DNA of 64,000 nucleotides from Colius striatus (GCF_028858725.1 NC_084768.1:1905853-1969852); one strand, 5' to 3'. Shown: positions 1 through 9,803, counted from the stretch's first letter. Program-made: numbers and translations. Notes: generated from the sequence alone by a model not told the origin.

Positions 1-682
1 CAACTACACATAGATATTGTCCATCCATCTTACCCAACAGAGGTTGAGTATAATTCAGCCATCCTATCCCTCTATTCTCCACATTCCACCAACTGATTCC
101 TTCCTCGATCCTGTCCCACAATCCTTGAGGTCCCATTTTCCACCATTTAACTTGAACCAGGGCTTCACATTCTCTTTGTGTAGTAAATGCGCAGTTTATC
201 CTCAAGGGTGGGCCATCCCACATATCCATTGAAGCTATTTTTGGTATTACTTCTACTCCCTCCTGAATCGGGGACCAAGGTACTACTCTCAAATCTATTC
301 GCTTATAATCAAAATTTTCCTGAATTAATACCAAACACATGTACACTCCCGCTTCTCCTAACGTTAAATTAGTCAATTGCAAGGTAACATTTCCTTTTTG
401 GGTATCCTTATTCCAAACAATAACAATACTTGCAGTCAATCTGGTTTGTCCTTGTTTCCAAATCGCAATTATTTCCTCGGCTCCAGCTCCCTGGTCATCA
501 GTAATGTCACAGGTTAAATTGACATCCATCCCTTCCATAACAGTAACCACAGGTTCTGTAACAGTGACAAATACAAATCCATTGACCGATACCATTTTCA
601 ATAATATCAACAGTACAACAGTTAAGAATGCTGTTTGGCTCGAAATATCATTCGTGTGGGGGATACCACTTGGGTTTCCCAT
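1..682 (-). CDS. Env-position open frame with signal peptide and two Ig-like domains (3' end off window)
   Basis: The frame starts at the ATG at 682-680, overlaps the last 61 bases of pol, as env normally does, and stays open for 227 codons to the window edge. Residues about 18-29 are strongly hydrophobic (signal peptide or anchor). Two immunoglobulin-like patterns follow. Domain 1 has Cys58, Trp75 and Cys116, ending in a canonical F-strand motif GEAGVYMC. Domain 2 has Cys164, Trp180/181 and Cys225, ending in KMDGQYLC. Cys-Cys spacings of 58 and 61 fit the Ig fold, and several N-glycosylation sequons are present. No furin site, fusion peptide or CXXC motif is seen in the visible part. It could be a captured host Ig-superfamily gene, or an unusual Env surface subunit with Ig-like topology. 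The Ig reading is from motif spacing only. Confidence 0.7.
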   Translation of the reverse strand, partial: MGNPSGIPHTNDISSQTAFLTVVLLILLKMVSVNGFVFVTVTEPVVTVMEGMDVNLTCDITDDQGAGAEEIIAIWKQGQTRLTASIVIVWNKDTQKGNVTLQLTNLTLGEAGVYMCLVLIQENFDYKRIDLRVVPWSPIQEGVEVIPKIASMDMWDGPPLRINCAFTTQRECEALVQVKWWKMGPQGLWDRIEEGISWWNVENRGIGWLNYTQPLLGKMDGQYLCVV

Positions 683-3600
683 TCGGTTGGAACCTTCTTG
701 ACTCGAGTGTAGTGGATCCAAGCGTCGATTCCCGCTACCTTTATGGCTGTGAAAGTTGTCAAGATCACTTGATGGGGACCGTCCCATGTCTCTCTCAGTG
801 GGTCTGTGAACCAATTCTTCACATAGACCTGATCTCCCGGTTGAATATCATGCACTGGAGTTTCCAGCGGGAGCGGCCGATTCCATTGAAGGGCACCCCG
901 TAAGGCGTTGAGAACTCTGTTGAGTGACATAACATAGTTAAAAATCACCTGGTCTCCCAATGCATGCGGGTCTCCTTTTAACACGGTGGCATGATAAGGC
1001 TTGCCGTACAGTATCTCGTACGGACTTACTCCTATCCTTTCCCTAGGTTTTATCCTAATCCTAAGTAACGCTAACGGCAAAGCTTGGGGCCACTGAAGTT
1101 TGGCCTCCTGACATATCCTTTTGATCTGATTTTTCAGTGTTTGGTTCATCCTTTCTACTTGACCACTAGACTGAGGTCTCCATGGAGTGTGTAAATTCCA
1201 GGTAATGTCTAACGTCCTAGCCACCTCCTGAACTATCCCTGCCACAAAATGTGGGCCTCTATCTGATGATAATCCCAGTGGTACTCCAAATCTAGGTATT
1301 ATTTCTTTCAACAAAGTCTTCACCACTTCCTTTGCTTGGTTTGTTCTACAAGGGAAGGCTTCTGGCCACCCCGAAAAGGTGCACACATACACCAACAGGT
1401 ATTTAAGTCCCTGAGCCCTTGGAAGTTCTGAAAAGTCGACTTGCCAATACTCTCCAGGCTCTGGTCCTATTTGTAATTTTCCCAACTGCACCTGTTTCCT
1501 TACAATAGGATTATTCTTTAAACAAACTGGGCACGTGGCATTCACCCTTTTCGCCAGTGTTAACATTTGGTTGGAAATTATTTCCTTTTTCAAAAATTTT
1601 ACCAACACCTCTGCTCCCCAATGGCATTTATTGTGTTCAGTCTCTAATATAGACTTCATAACATTTTTGGGCACCACCACTTGTCCCATTGTCGTTACAT
1701 ACCATCCAACTGCATTCTTCTGGGCCTTTAGATATGTCGCCAATTTCTCATCATCGGCAGAATAGCTCGGTCCCCGAATCATATAACAAGAAACAGGGCT
1801 CACCTTGGTTGGTATTAAAGCCATCTGAGTCCAAACCTGTCGAGCAGCTTCTTTAGCAGTGATGTCTGCTAGTTTATTCCCTCGATATATCTTTCCTTCT
1901 TCTTTACGATGTCCCCTGATGTGCATTACTGCTACCTTTTCTGGTTTATGTACCGCATCCAACAAGGCAAGGACTTCCAATCTATGTTTTATCATAGATC
2001 CTTGTGAGTTTAATAGTCCTCGTTCTTTCCACAAGGCACCATGAACGTGTACAACTCCAAAGGCATATTTCGAGTCAGTCCATACATTTACCTTTTTTCC
2101 AGTACTCAAAATTAATGCCCCGGTAAGTCCAATTATCTCTGCCTTTTGAGCAGATGTCCCAGGGGCTAAAGCCTTTGCTTCAATCACTTGTGCAGCTGTG
2201 ACCACCGCATATCCCGCATACCTGGTTCCATTTTCCACAAAGCTGGATCCATCGGTAAAGAGATCCCAATCTGAATCTTCTAACGGTGTGTCCTTTAGGT
2301 CTGCTCGGCTCGCATACACCTGTTCAATTGTTTCTACACAGTCATGAACCAGCTCCCCTTCTTCCTGTTTGCTGCGAAGAAATTCTGCTGGGTTGATATG
2401 GTTAGTTATCTTAAGTTCCACATCATCTTGTTCTCTTAATATAGCTTGATATTGTAACATCCTGCTGGATGATAACCAGTGACTCCCCTTTTGTTCCAGG
2501 ACAGCGAAGACCATATGGGGCACAAAGACCTCCATTTTCCTTCCCAAAGTTAGTTTTCGGGCTTCCTGTATGAGGATCACTGTGGCCGTAACTATCCTCA
2601 AGCATGACGGCCAACCAGCACTAACATTGTCCAGTTGTTTTGAAAAATATCCCACTGGGCGTTTCCATGACCCTATTTTCTGGGTCAACACTCCCAGAGC
2701 CAGATTCTGCCTTTCATTTACATAAAGCTGAAAATCCTTATTTAAGTCCGGCAACCCTAAGGCAGGCGCTTCTTTCAGAGCTTGTTTTAGCTCCTGAAAG
2801 GCTCTTTTCCTTTGTGGACTCCATTCCAATTGGGGCTCCTTCAAAGCCTCATACAAGGGTTTGGCTAACAATCCAAAATTTAGAATCCACAGTCTACACC
2901 AACCAATCATTCCTAAAAATGATCTCAGTTCCTGATGATTCCTTGGAAGGGGTATGGCACATATTGCCTCAATTCTGTTTGTGCCCAATCGTCTCTGACC
3001 TTGCATCAATTCACATCCCAAATAAAGAACACTCTCTTTGAGGAGCTGGGCCTTTTCCTTAAATACTCGATATCCTGCTTGTCCCAGCATATTCAGTAAG
3101 GCAATTGTAAGCTTCAGGCAAACTTCCTTTTCCTCAGTTGCCAACAGAATATCATCCACATACTGCAAAATCACATAAGAGAATGGAGATTCTCTTACCT
3201 GTTCGGTCTTCCATTCCTCCAACTCTTTGGCTAATTGATTTCCAAAAATAGTGGGGCTGTTTTTGAAACCCTGCGGAAGCCGTGTCCATGTCAGTTGTTT
3301 CTTCCTTCCCGAATTTGGATCTTCCCATTCAAATGCAAAATACTTCCTACTGGGTAATGCCAGCGGGATGCAGAAGAAGGCATCTTTCAAGTCAATTACT
3401 GTAAACCATTTAAACCTTTCCGACACAGATGTTAACAGAGTATAAGGGTTAGCAACCACTGGGTGAATGTCCTTTACAATTTCATTTATGGCCCTTAAAT
3501 CTTGCACTAGCCTATATTTACCATTAGGCTTACTTACAGGAAAAATAGGAGTGTTATACTCAGATTCACATTCCTGTAAAATTCCTTGAATCACAAATTG

Positions 3601-4149
3601 GGTTATCAGAGGAGCCACTCCTTTCCTAGCCTCCAACTTAATTGGATATTGTCTAACCCTAACCGGCTGGGCTCCTTCCTTTAGTTCTACAACAACAGGC
3701 TGGGCAGCTTTTGACTTTCCTGGGGTCCCTGTTTCCCATACCCAGGGTACAACTGCCTGACCTATTTCTTCTGGAATGGGAGTAGGTTCTATTTCTTTTA
3801 TTACAAAAATTTTCCCAATTTCTTCATTTGGAATCTCTAATTTTACTCTCCCATTTTCAAATATTATTTTCACGTTTAACAAAGACAATAAATCCCTTCC
3901 AAACAGGGGCTTGGGACAATTGGGCATATACAAAAATTGATGATCCAATTCCTTTCCCCCAAATTTCAAATTTAGAGGCTGCAAAAATGGTCTTTCTTCC
4001 AGCTGACCCATAGCCCCTACCACCTGTACGGTGGTATCACTTATTGGTCCCAGTCTTTTGTTGAGAACTGAATAAGTAGCTCCTGTATCAACTGTGAATT
4101 CCTGTTCTTTACCATTTATCTCTAACCTTACCTTTAACCCTTGCTCTAG
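622..4149 (-). CDS. pol: ERV pro-pol polyprotein (protease, RT, RNase H, integrase), open
   Basis: An uninterrupted frame of about 1,175 codons follows directly, in frame, after the gag stop. In order: aspartic protease with a VDTGA active site at about 4078-4092; reverse transcriptase with LPQGF and the catalytic YVDD at 3151-3162; RNase H with the FTDGSS motif near 2250; and integrase with a zinc-binding HHCC region near 1500-1640 and the D,D-35-E core (VDFSELP near 1430, SSDRG near 1262, QVERMN near 1140). The C-terminal tail ends at TAA 622-624. All key catalytic motifs appear intact. Expression would need readthrough of the upstream TGA. It is an old viral copy and is described only as found. 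Confidence 0.93.
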   Translation of the reverse strand, partial: LEQGLKVRLEINGKEQEFTVDTGATYSVLNKRLGPISDTTVQVVGAMGQLEERPFLQPLNLKFGGKELDHQFLYMPNCPKPLFGRDLLSLLNVKIIFENGRVKLEIPNEEIGKIFVIKEIEPTPIPEEIGQAVVPWVWETGTPGKSKAAQPVVVELKEGAQPVRVRQYPIKLEARKGVAPLITQFVIQGILQECESEYNTPIFPVSKPNGKYRLVQDLRAINEIVKDIHPVVANPYTLLTSVSERFKWFTVIDLKDAFFCIPLALPSRKYFAFEWEDPNSGRKKQLTWTRLPQGFKNSPTIFGNQLAKELEEWKTEQVRESPFSYVILQYVDDILLATEEKEVCLKLTIALLNMLGQAGYRVFKEKAQLLKESVLYLGCELMQGQRRLGTNRIEAICAIPLPRNHQELRSFLGMIGWCRLWILNFGLLAKPLYEALKEPQLEWSPQRKRAFQELKQALKEAPALGLPDLNKDFQLYVNERQNLALGVLTQKIGSWKRPVGYFSKQLDNVSAGWPSCLRIVTATVILIQEARKLTLGRKMEVFVPHMVFAVLEQKGSHWLSSSRMLQYQAILREQDDVELKITNHINPAEFLRSKQEEGELVHDCVETIEQVYASRADLKDTPLEDSDWDLFTDGSSFVENGTRYAGYAVVTAAQVIEAKALAPGTSAQKAEIIGLTGALILSTGKKVNVWTDSKYAFGVVHVHGALWKERGLLNSQGSMIKHRLEVLALLDAVHKPEKVAVMHIRGHRKEEGKIYRGNKLADITAKEAARQVWTQMALIPTKVSPVSCYMIRGPSYSADDEKLATYLKAQKNAVGWYVTTMGQVVVPKNVMKSILETEHNKCHWGAEVLVKFLKKEIISNQMLTLAKRVNATCPVCLKNNPIVRKQVQLGKLQIGPEPGEYWQVDFSELPRAQGLKYLLVYVCTFSGWPEAFPCRTNQAKEVVKTLLKEIIPRFGVPLGLSSDRGPHFVAGIVQEVARTLDITWNLHTPWRPQSSGQVERMNQTLKNQIKRICQEAKLQWPQALPLALLRIRIKPRERIGVSPYEILYGKPYHATVLKGDPHALGDQVIFNYVMSLNRVLNALRGALQWNRPLPLETPVHDIQPGDQVYVKNWFTDPLRETWDGPHQVILTTFTAIKVAGIDAWIHYTRVKKVPTEWETQVVSPTRMIFRAKQHS

Positions 4150-4152
4150 TCA
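4146..4152 (-). other. Gag stop codon in strong readthrough context (TGA CTA G)
   Basis: Gag ends in TGA at 4152-4150, immediately followed by CTAG, with pro-pol continuing in the same frame. Suppression of a single stop between gag and pol is the known gammaretroviral strategy. UGA followed by CUAG is an established high-efficiency readthrough context in animal viruses and some vertebrate mRNAs. Use here is inferred. Confidence 0.7.
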
Positions 4153-5089
4153 GCTCTGATTTTGGTAATTCCCCAAAACCAGGGCTTGGGCGACATCTGC
4201 CTGAGGCATAGGATAACTACCCATTGTCCCGGCGCCACCCCCCATTCCATTTTTCACAGGACATTCATTTTTCCAATGTCCTATCTGTCGACAAAAAGCA
4301 CACTAATTAGAACCTAGCTTTCCTTGGTTAAGGTTTCCCATTCGAAATCCCCCTCTTCCCTGACCATAACCACCTCTTCCTTGGGCAGAGCCTCCCCTAC
4401 CACGACCTTGGCTCCTTTGTCCTCCTGATTGCTGAATTACAGCCAGTATACCTGCTTGTTGCCGCTTAGCTGATTCTTTTCCCCCTACTATTATAAACCT
4501 TCCACGCAACTTCTAACATTTTATCCAAGTTCCTGGTGTCCTCATCTTCATCCTCTTCTTCCTCCTCATTATCATCGTCCTCACTATCCTGTTCCATCTG
4601 AGGTGGAACATAGGGTGGAGCAGAGGGACCCTGTCCACTATGAGCAACTAATAACGATAAATCTTCCTCTGGACCAGAGGAGGCAGCTAAACACTTAACA
4701 CACATAGATCTCTTCTTACATTCACTACACCCTAATTCCTTTGTTTCCAAAACTAAAATACCACATTCCTTCTGCCAGTCCAGTTTTCGCCCTAAATAAT
4801 AAAACAAATCCAAATACGGGATCTCATCCCATTTCTCATTGTCCCGTAAATACTGCATCAAAGGCGATACAATACCCGGATCGACAGTACCGTTTAGGGG
4901 CCACGCAGGTCCCCCTTCTGACTCATATAAAGGCCACCAATGATTACAATAGTTTATCATTTTACCCTTATTCAAATCCTGATGAAATCCAGCACCCCTC
5001 CATCTTCCCAGCAAACATCCTAATGGGGTGTTTCCTGGGATTTTACTATTAGACTGAACTAACGCCTTAAAAGTTTTAAGCGGCATCAT
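4153..5089 (-). pseudogene. gag: ERV gag remnant (matrix and nucleocapsid parts; capsid largely deleted)
   Basis: The ATG at 5089 opens a 207-codon frame with a matrix-like N-terminal part and a proline-rich then very acidic linker. It then jumps to a short helix-like segment (LEVAWKVYN) typical of the capsid C-terminus. No major homology region or other capsid sequence is seen, so most of capsid is probably deleted near 4520-4560. A frameshift in a run of five G near 4485-4495 moves the frame. The continuing nucleocapsid frame has a Gly/Arg/Gln-rich stretch, an in-frame TAG at 4305-4303, and then one CX2CX4HX4C zinc knuckle before the terminal TGA. The gene cannot make a normal Gag. Confidence 0.8.
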
Positions 5090-5401
5090 TTCAAGTATTC
5101 ATGAAACAAATAACAGCAGACAAAAAAACAGCAAACACAAACACTGTAACGACACAAACAAAAACCACAAAACCAATAACCAGTACCAAACCAACTTGCC
5201 ACTTCTCGACGCCGTGAGGGGCAAGTGCCGGACCTGCGCAGCTTTCGCCGCGTCTTACAGCCGGCGCCTGGGCATCCACCAAGACGTCTTAGCCCAACTC
5301 AGCGAGGATCGCCGCCTCGTCTTATGAGCAGGCACCCATACCAGAAAATGGGCTTACCTTATAGCAGTCGTCCGCCAGGTGCGGGGGTCGGGCACGAACC
5401 G
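5090..5401 (-). other. ERV leader between LTR and gag
   Basis: GC-rich leader leading into an AT-rich stretch before the gag ATG. It holds a good splice donor (AAG|GTAAGC, GT at 5357-5356), suitable for making the subgenomic env-position mRNA. I could not identify a convincing tRNA primer-binding site next to the LTR edge. Confidence 0.5.
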
Positions 5402-5552
5402 ATGACTCCCCGAGAATCTCTCGGTGCCGGCGTGGAGTAAATCAGCACGCGAACCGCCCCAGCCACCTTCGGAGTCCTGCCGCGGTCGCCAGAAAACTGC
5501 TGCCCGTTCCCGAAGGAAAACACAAAACAACCGAGGTCGTTTCATGCGGTGC

Positions 5553-5558
5553 TTTATT
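5553..5558 (-). terminator. LTR polyadenylation signal AATAAA
   Basis: AATAAA on the minus strand, downstream of the LTR TATA box. Confidence 0.65.
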
Positions 5559-5626
5559 GAGGGCCCTAGGGACCTGAGGACTAGTGTCCAAAGTCAGAGC
5601 CCCCACTAACAGAAAATTTCACAGAG

Positions 5627-5634
5627 TTTATATA
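5627..5634 (-). promoter_or_regulatory. LTR TATA box
   Basis: TATATAAA on the minus strand, about 70 bases upstream of the LTR polyadenylation signal, as expected for U3/R of a retroviral LTR. Confidence 0.65.
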
Positions 5635-5995
5635 CTTTCCACAAATGATTACTTCATCAGGTGCCCGTGATGTTTACCAGTTTTCTTAGACTTTAGGATT
5701 ATGTCGTGCTCTTTCATGTAGTTACTTGAGACTATGCTTATCTGAACTCACAACCAGAAATTTCCATAGATAACAAACAGGTAAACATTCGAGATAACGA
5801 TTTCTTTGAGAAAAACAAGATTCAGCGTTCAGCATTCTTCACTAATCTCTTTGCTTGTTTAAGCAAGAATGCACAAGCTCAGCATCCCCCACTAGTTCCC
5901 TAGACTGCTAGGTTACATCAACATCCCACACTGCTAACTAGGCCTCGATACAGACCTTAGCCTAACTACTTCTAACTTTCCATATACAGTAATGC

Positions 5996-6150
5996 TAACA
6001 GTGCCACTCCCTGCCCCGCCGTGGTTCTGCCCGGCGTGTCCGTGTGTCTGTGCCATGCCACCCCCTGCCCCGCCGTGGTTCTGCCCACATGTGTCCGTGT
6101 GTCTGTGCCGTGCCACCCCCCTGCCCCGCCATGGTTCTGCCCAGCTACCC
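5996..6150. repeat. Short minisatellite, ~60-bp unit, about 2.5 copies
   Basis: Three successive near-identical blocks, each with CCCTGCCCCGCC(G/A)TGG followed by TTCTGCCC, spaced about 60 bp. No coding function is seen. The stretch 6150-6650 that follows holds nothing I recognise. Confidence 0.8.
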
Positions 6151-6654
6151 AGTAACCCTTACAAGTCCCTGAGAACAGGACCCCCTCCTGTGCCTCGTCC
6201 TCATCCCACCGCAGTCAAGGTGAAACAACTTTGCTGAGGCTCTCTGCTGACCAAATGCTGGATCCTGAGAGGACAGGAGGTGGTACCGAGAGCCAGGGAA
6301 AGCCAAGTGGCATTCCCCTCCTGCAGGCAGTATACACACAGGCCTTTGGCCCTTGTGCGCAGCCAAACAGCACCCTGGAGATTTGGGGTTGCGGCTACAA
6401 CCCAGATCTCGGCTCTCTGACAAGTCATGCTGCTCCCAAACCAATTTTGACCAAGAGCAAAGAGGAGGAAAAGGGGCTTTTTGAGTGTGGTGTGACCTCA
6501 GGTGTCCATCCCTGCTTCTGCCTCCCCCCAGCTTGGACCCCTCGTGGTGCCCCACACAGAGTCCCCCTGGAATCAGCAGCTCTGTGATATCAGCGCCGAG
6601 GCCGAGGCTTTCCAGGCACTATCAGTACTACGGCATCAGACACAGCGCTGGGGG

Positions 6655-6721
6655 TGACGTGCCCTTGGCTCTTGGAGCTGCCACGTGTCTTTGGCTCTTG
6701 GAGCTGCCACGTGCTGTCAGA
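6655..6721 (+). promoter_or_regulatory. Proximal promoter candidates of the acrosin-like gene
   Basis: Just upstream of the ATG lie a CRE-like TGACGTG (6655-6661) and a 26-bp tandem duplication that places two CACGTG E-boxes at 6682-6687 and 6708-6713. No TATA box is obvious. CRE-like elements are common in spermatid genes, but use here is inferred. Confidence 0.35.
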
Positions 6722-9536
6722 ATGATGAAAGTTCTGATTGTCCTCGTCCTGCTGGGCCTGTGCTGCTGGCCTGTGAGTGCCTCAGTCCAAAGCTGTGGGT
6801 AAGTGGCTCTGGGAGGGAGCTTGGGCAGAAAAGAGGAGGCTGAGGGGGCTTCTTATTAATAGTTACAAACACCTAAAGGGTGGGTGTCAGGAGGTTGGGG
6901 CTGCAGTTTTTTCTGTGAGGTGAGGAAGCCCTGGCCCAGGCTGCCCAGGGAGGGTGTGGAGGCTCCTTCCTTGGAGGGTTTCAAGACCCTACTGTGTGAC
7001 CTGATCTAGGTGGAAGCTGCTTCTGCAGGGGGTTGGACCGGATGATCTCTAAAGGTTCCTTCCAACCCCCACCATTCTGTGACTGTGTGATTCGATGATA
7101 TGATGGGCTTCATTGGTTCCCCATGGCCCTGCCACAGCTTCCCAAAGCCCAGGAGCTGGGAGCTGGGCTGCTGGCACCACTCGCCTGCGGGTCAAAGGCA
7201 GAAGCTGGGGCGCAGGGTTCCCCGGCCCCACTGTCTGTGCGCTGCCCGGTGGGGAGGGCAGACGGCTGCCCTGCAGCCCCAGCAGCAGCCAGCCCTCCAG
7301 CAGGACACTCGTGACTTTCTGGTGACAGGAGAAGCTGCGGGACCTGGCCCTTGGCTGAGCACCACGGGCCGTTGCACGTCGTGGGCGGCAGCGATGCCTC
7401 CCCGGGAGCCTGGCCCTGGATCGTCAGCGTCCAGCTTCCCGGGGCAGTGGGCAGCGGGCACATCTGCGGAGGCTCCCTCATCCATCCCCGGTGGGTCCTG
7501 ACCGCAGGACACTGCTTTGACAAGTACAGGTGAGTAGGAGCAGGGCAGGGCCGTGCCCCCAGCACTGGCAGAGTTCCCGTCCCGTGCTCGGCACGGGCTG
7601 GGCTGGTGCCGTTCCTGCAGCCCGGGGCTCGCGGGGCACCTGGCCTCTCCCTCGGCGAGCTGGAGGCAGGGAACTGCTGGGCTCCCTCTGAGCCCTCTGC
7701 TCCCCATCTGCCCCCCAGGAACGTCCCGACGTGGCGCATGGTGATCGGGGCCACCCGGCTGTCTGAGCTGGGCCCCGAGGCCCAAGTGCGCAAGAGCAAG
7801 CGGCTGCTGATCCACGAGAGCTACCGCAGCGGCGCCTTCGAGAACGACATCGCCCTGCTGGAGCTGGACGAGCCCGTGCAGTGCAGCGACTACGTGCAGC
7901 TGGCCTGTGTGACTCACTTCTCCGACGTGGTGGTGTCGCAGCTCACAGACTGCCGCGTCGCTGGCTGGGGCTACACCGCGGAAGGCTGTGAGTGCCCCCG
8001 GGAAAGCGCCTGTGTGCCTGGGGCGAGCCTGGGGAGATGGCTCGGGCTGCCCGAGGGCCGGGCTCAGGCTGCAGGCAGGGGCCTGAGCTACCTCAGGCTG
8101 CCACGATGCTGAGGGAACTTTCCCATGAGGAAAGGCTGCAGGACCTGGGATGGTTTTTTGAGCCCTGGCCCAGGCTGCCCAGGGAGGGCGTGGAGGCTCC
8201 TTCCTTGGAGGTCTTCCAAACCCTCTTGGACACGTTCCCGTGTGACCTGATCTAGAGGAATCTGCTTGAGCAGACGGGTCAGACTAGATGATGTTTAGAG
8301 GTCCCTTCCAACCCCACCATCTGGGAGTCTATGATTCTGAGCCATGGCCTAAAATCAGACAAGGGTCAAGTGCCTCTTTGGCAAGGTGCAAAGCCAAGGC
8401 TCATGGAAGGGCTCTGCCCAGACAGGGGAGGGGAAGTGGCCCAGAGCTGCTGGGGGCTAATTCTTTGCCATGCTCACAGCTGCAGAAGCATCCAACGTGC
8501 TGCAGGGGGCCAAGGTCCACCTCATCAATGTCAAGCTCTGCAACAGCAGCGAGTGGTACGGAGGGGCCGTGCACAGCTACAACCTGTGTGCTGGCTACCC
8601 GCGGGGTGGCATCGACACCTGCCAGGTAGGAGCAGCCACGGGCCAGCCCCGGCAGCACCCGCAGCCCTGGCCCACGTGGGGCTGCTGGGACTCCCGAAAT
8701 CCCCCCTTACCCTGCTGGGGCTCCACAACACCCCCCTCACACTGCTGGGGCTTCCCAGCACCCCGCTCACCCTGCTGGGGCTCCCCAACACCCCCCTCAC
8801 ACTGCTGGGGCTTAACAAAACCCTCCTCATCCTGCTGGGGCTCCCCAACACCCCCCTCACAATGCTGGGGCTCCCCAACACCCCCCTCACTATGCTGGGG
8901 CTTCCCAACACCACCCTCACACTGCTGGGGCTTAACAAAACCCTCCTCACCCTGCTGGGGCTCCCCAACACCCTCCTCACTATGCTGGGGGCTCTTCAAC
9001 ATCCCTCTCACCATGCTGTGGCTTCCCAGCACCACCCTCACCATGCCGGGACTCCCCAACACCCTCTCAGACTGCTGGGGTTTCCCAACACCCTCCTCAC
9101 TATGCTGGGGGCTCTTCAACACTCCCCTCACCATGCTGGGGCTCCCCAACACCCCCCTGACCCTGCTGGGGCTTCCCAACACCCCCACACCCTCTGTCCT
9201 GTGCTGCAGGGTGACAGCGGGGGCCCGCTCGTCTGCAGAGCTCCACACGACAACTTCTTCTGGCTCGTGGGCCTGACCAGCTGGGGGAAAGGCTGTGCCA
9301 GACCAAAGCAGCCTGGGGTCTACACCTCCACCCAGCACTTCTTCAACTGGGTCCAGTCACGGATTCGCTCTGGAGGAAGTGCTGTGACACTCGCCCGGCC
9401 AAAGAGACCATCACAAGGCTCAGCCCTGGCAACAACAGCGGTGACTGAGTCCTGCTCATTCCCACTCCAGAAGCTGCTGGATTTCGTTAATTGGATCCAG
9501 CAGCTCCTGCAGTCTCTGCAGGGAAAAGTGGCTTAA
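6722..9536 (+). CDS. Acrosin-like trypsin-type serine protease (5 exons, 339 aa)
   Basis: Exons 6722-6798, 7329-7529, 7719-7987, 8480-8625 and 9210-9536 all have GT/AG borders and consistent phases (1,020 coding bases). The protein has a signal peptide ([12 protein letters not shown]), a short light-chain segment with Cys, the activation site VVGGSDAS, catalytic His in TAGHC, Asp in NDIALL and Ser in GDSGGP. Asp six residues before the Ser (DTCQGDSGGP) predicts cleavage after Arg/Lys. The HVVGG start, heavy-chain cysteines and layout resemble acrosin, the sperm acrosomal protease that helps penetrate egg coats. The proline-rich tail of mammalian acrosin is absent; the C-terminus is a short helix-like [15 protein letters not shown]1 insertions sit in introns 1 and 3. 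Orthology to ACR itself versus an avian paralogue cannot be decided. Confidence 0.88.
6836..7103 (+). mobile_element. CR1 LINE 3' fragment (acrosin-like intron 1)
   Basis: Contains the avian CR1 3' end (TGGACCGGATGATCTCTAAA) and the LINE C-terminal coding strand, sense on plus. Confidence 0.9.
8104..8343 (+). mobile_element. CR1 LINE 3' fragment (acrosin-like intron 3)
   Basis: Matches the same CR1 3' region in plus orientation, ending in TCTATGATTCTGA. Confidence 0.88.
8680..9195. repeat. 30-bp minisatellite, about 17 copies, in acrosin-like intron 4
   Basis: Units of 30 bp built on CTGCTGGGGCTCCCCAACAC plus a CCCCCTCAC-type tail fill most of intron 4, up to the acceptor of the exon carrying the catalytic Ser. 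Because the unit is a multiple of three, several frames stay open through it. These frames are artefacts of the repeat, not exons. Confidence 0.92.
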
Positions 9537-9797
9537 GCAGCAGGACTCTGAGCACGGCTGGGTCCTGCCCCTCGCCTTCACTGGAGGTTCTCAGCAGTAG
9601 TGCTTAGGCAGTAGTCAGTAGAAGCTGTAGCTGTAGCAGTGTCTTTGGACACAGTGTTGTTGGACTTTGTAAGATTGTATGTGTTTCTTCTTGTGTTTCA
9701 CAGTTCATTGGCCTCTGCACCCGTGCTGCAGAAGTGCAGCAATACCTGTGCACTGGAACCTTTGAAGTGGAGAGTTACTGACACAGTGTTCATCAAA

Positions 9798-9803
9798 ATT
9801 AAA
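9798..9803 (+). terminator. Polyadenylation signal ATTAAA of the acrosin-like gene
   Basis: ATTAAA about 260 bases after the stop codon at 9534-9536; the nearest good signal. Confidence 0.55.

Larger units (their letters stand above)
1..5928 (-). mobile_element. Gammaretrovirus-like endogenous retrovirus, 5' part (3' end beyond window)
   Basis: On the minus strand the order is LTR, leader, gag remnant, a stop codon, pro-pol in the same frame as the gag end, then an open frame overlapping the pol end, where env would lie. The same-frame gag/pol layout with one intervening stop, and the RT and integrase style, are typical of gammaretrovirus-like (class I) elements. The second LTR and the rest of the env-position gene lie left of base 1. 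Pol is open over more than 1,170 codons, which argues for a fairly young or selected insertion, while gag is clearly broken. Confidence 0.9.
5402..5928 (-). repeat. 5' LTR of the gammaretrovirus-like ERV
   Basis: On the minus strand it runs from TGTGGGATG... to ...GGGGAGTCA, about 527 bp, with TG/CA ends, a TATA box (5634-5627) and AATAAA (5558-5553) in the expected order. Both boundaries are estimates because the partner LTR is outside the window. Confidence 0.6.

Noticed and set aside
5340-5401. Retroviral primer-binding site starting TGGCGGACG
   Set aside because: It lacks the T-arm complement expected for a tRNA 3' end and lies away from the LTR edge; no safe PBS could be named.
8331-9536. 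A single 401-codon plus-strand gene
   Set aside because: It is acrosin-like exon 5 extended backwards through the minisatellite intron; splice sites and protease structure explain the locus better.
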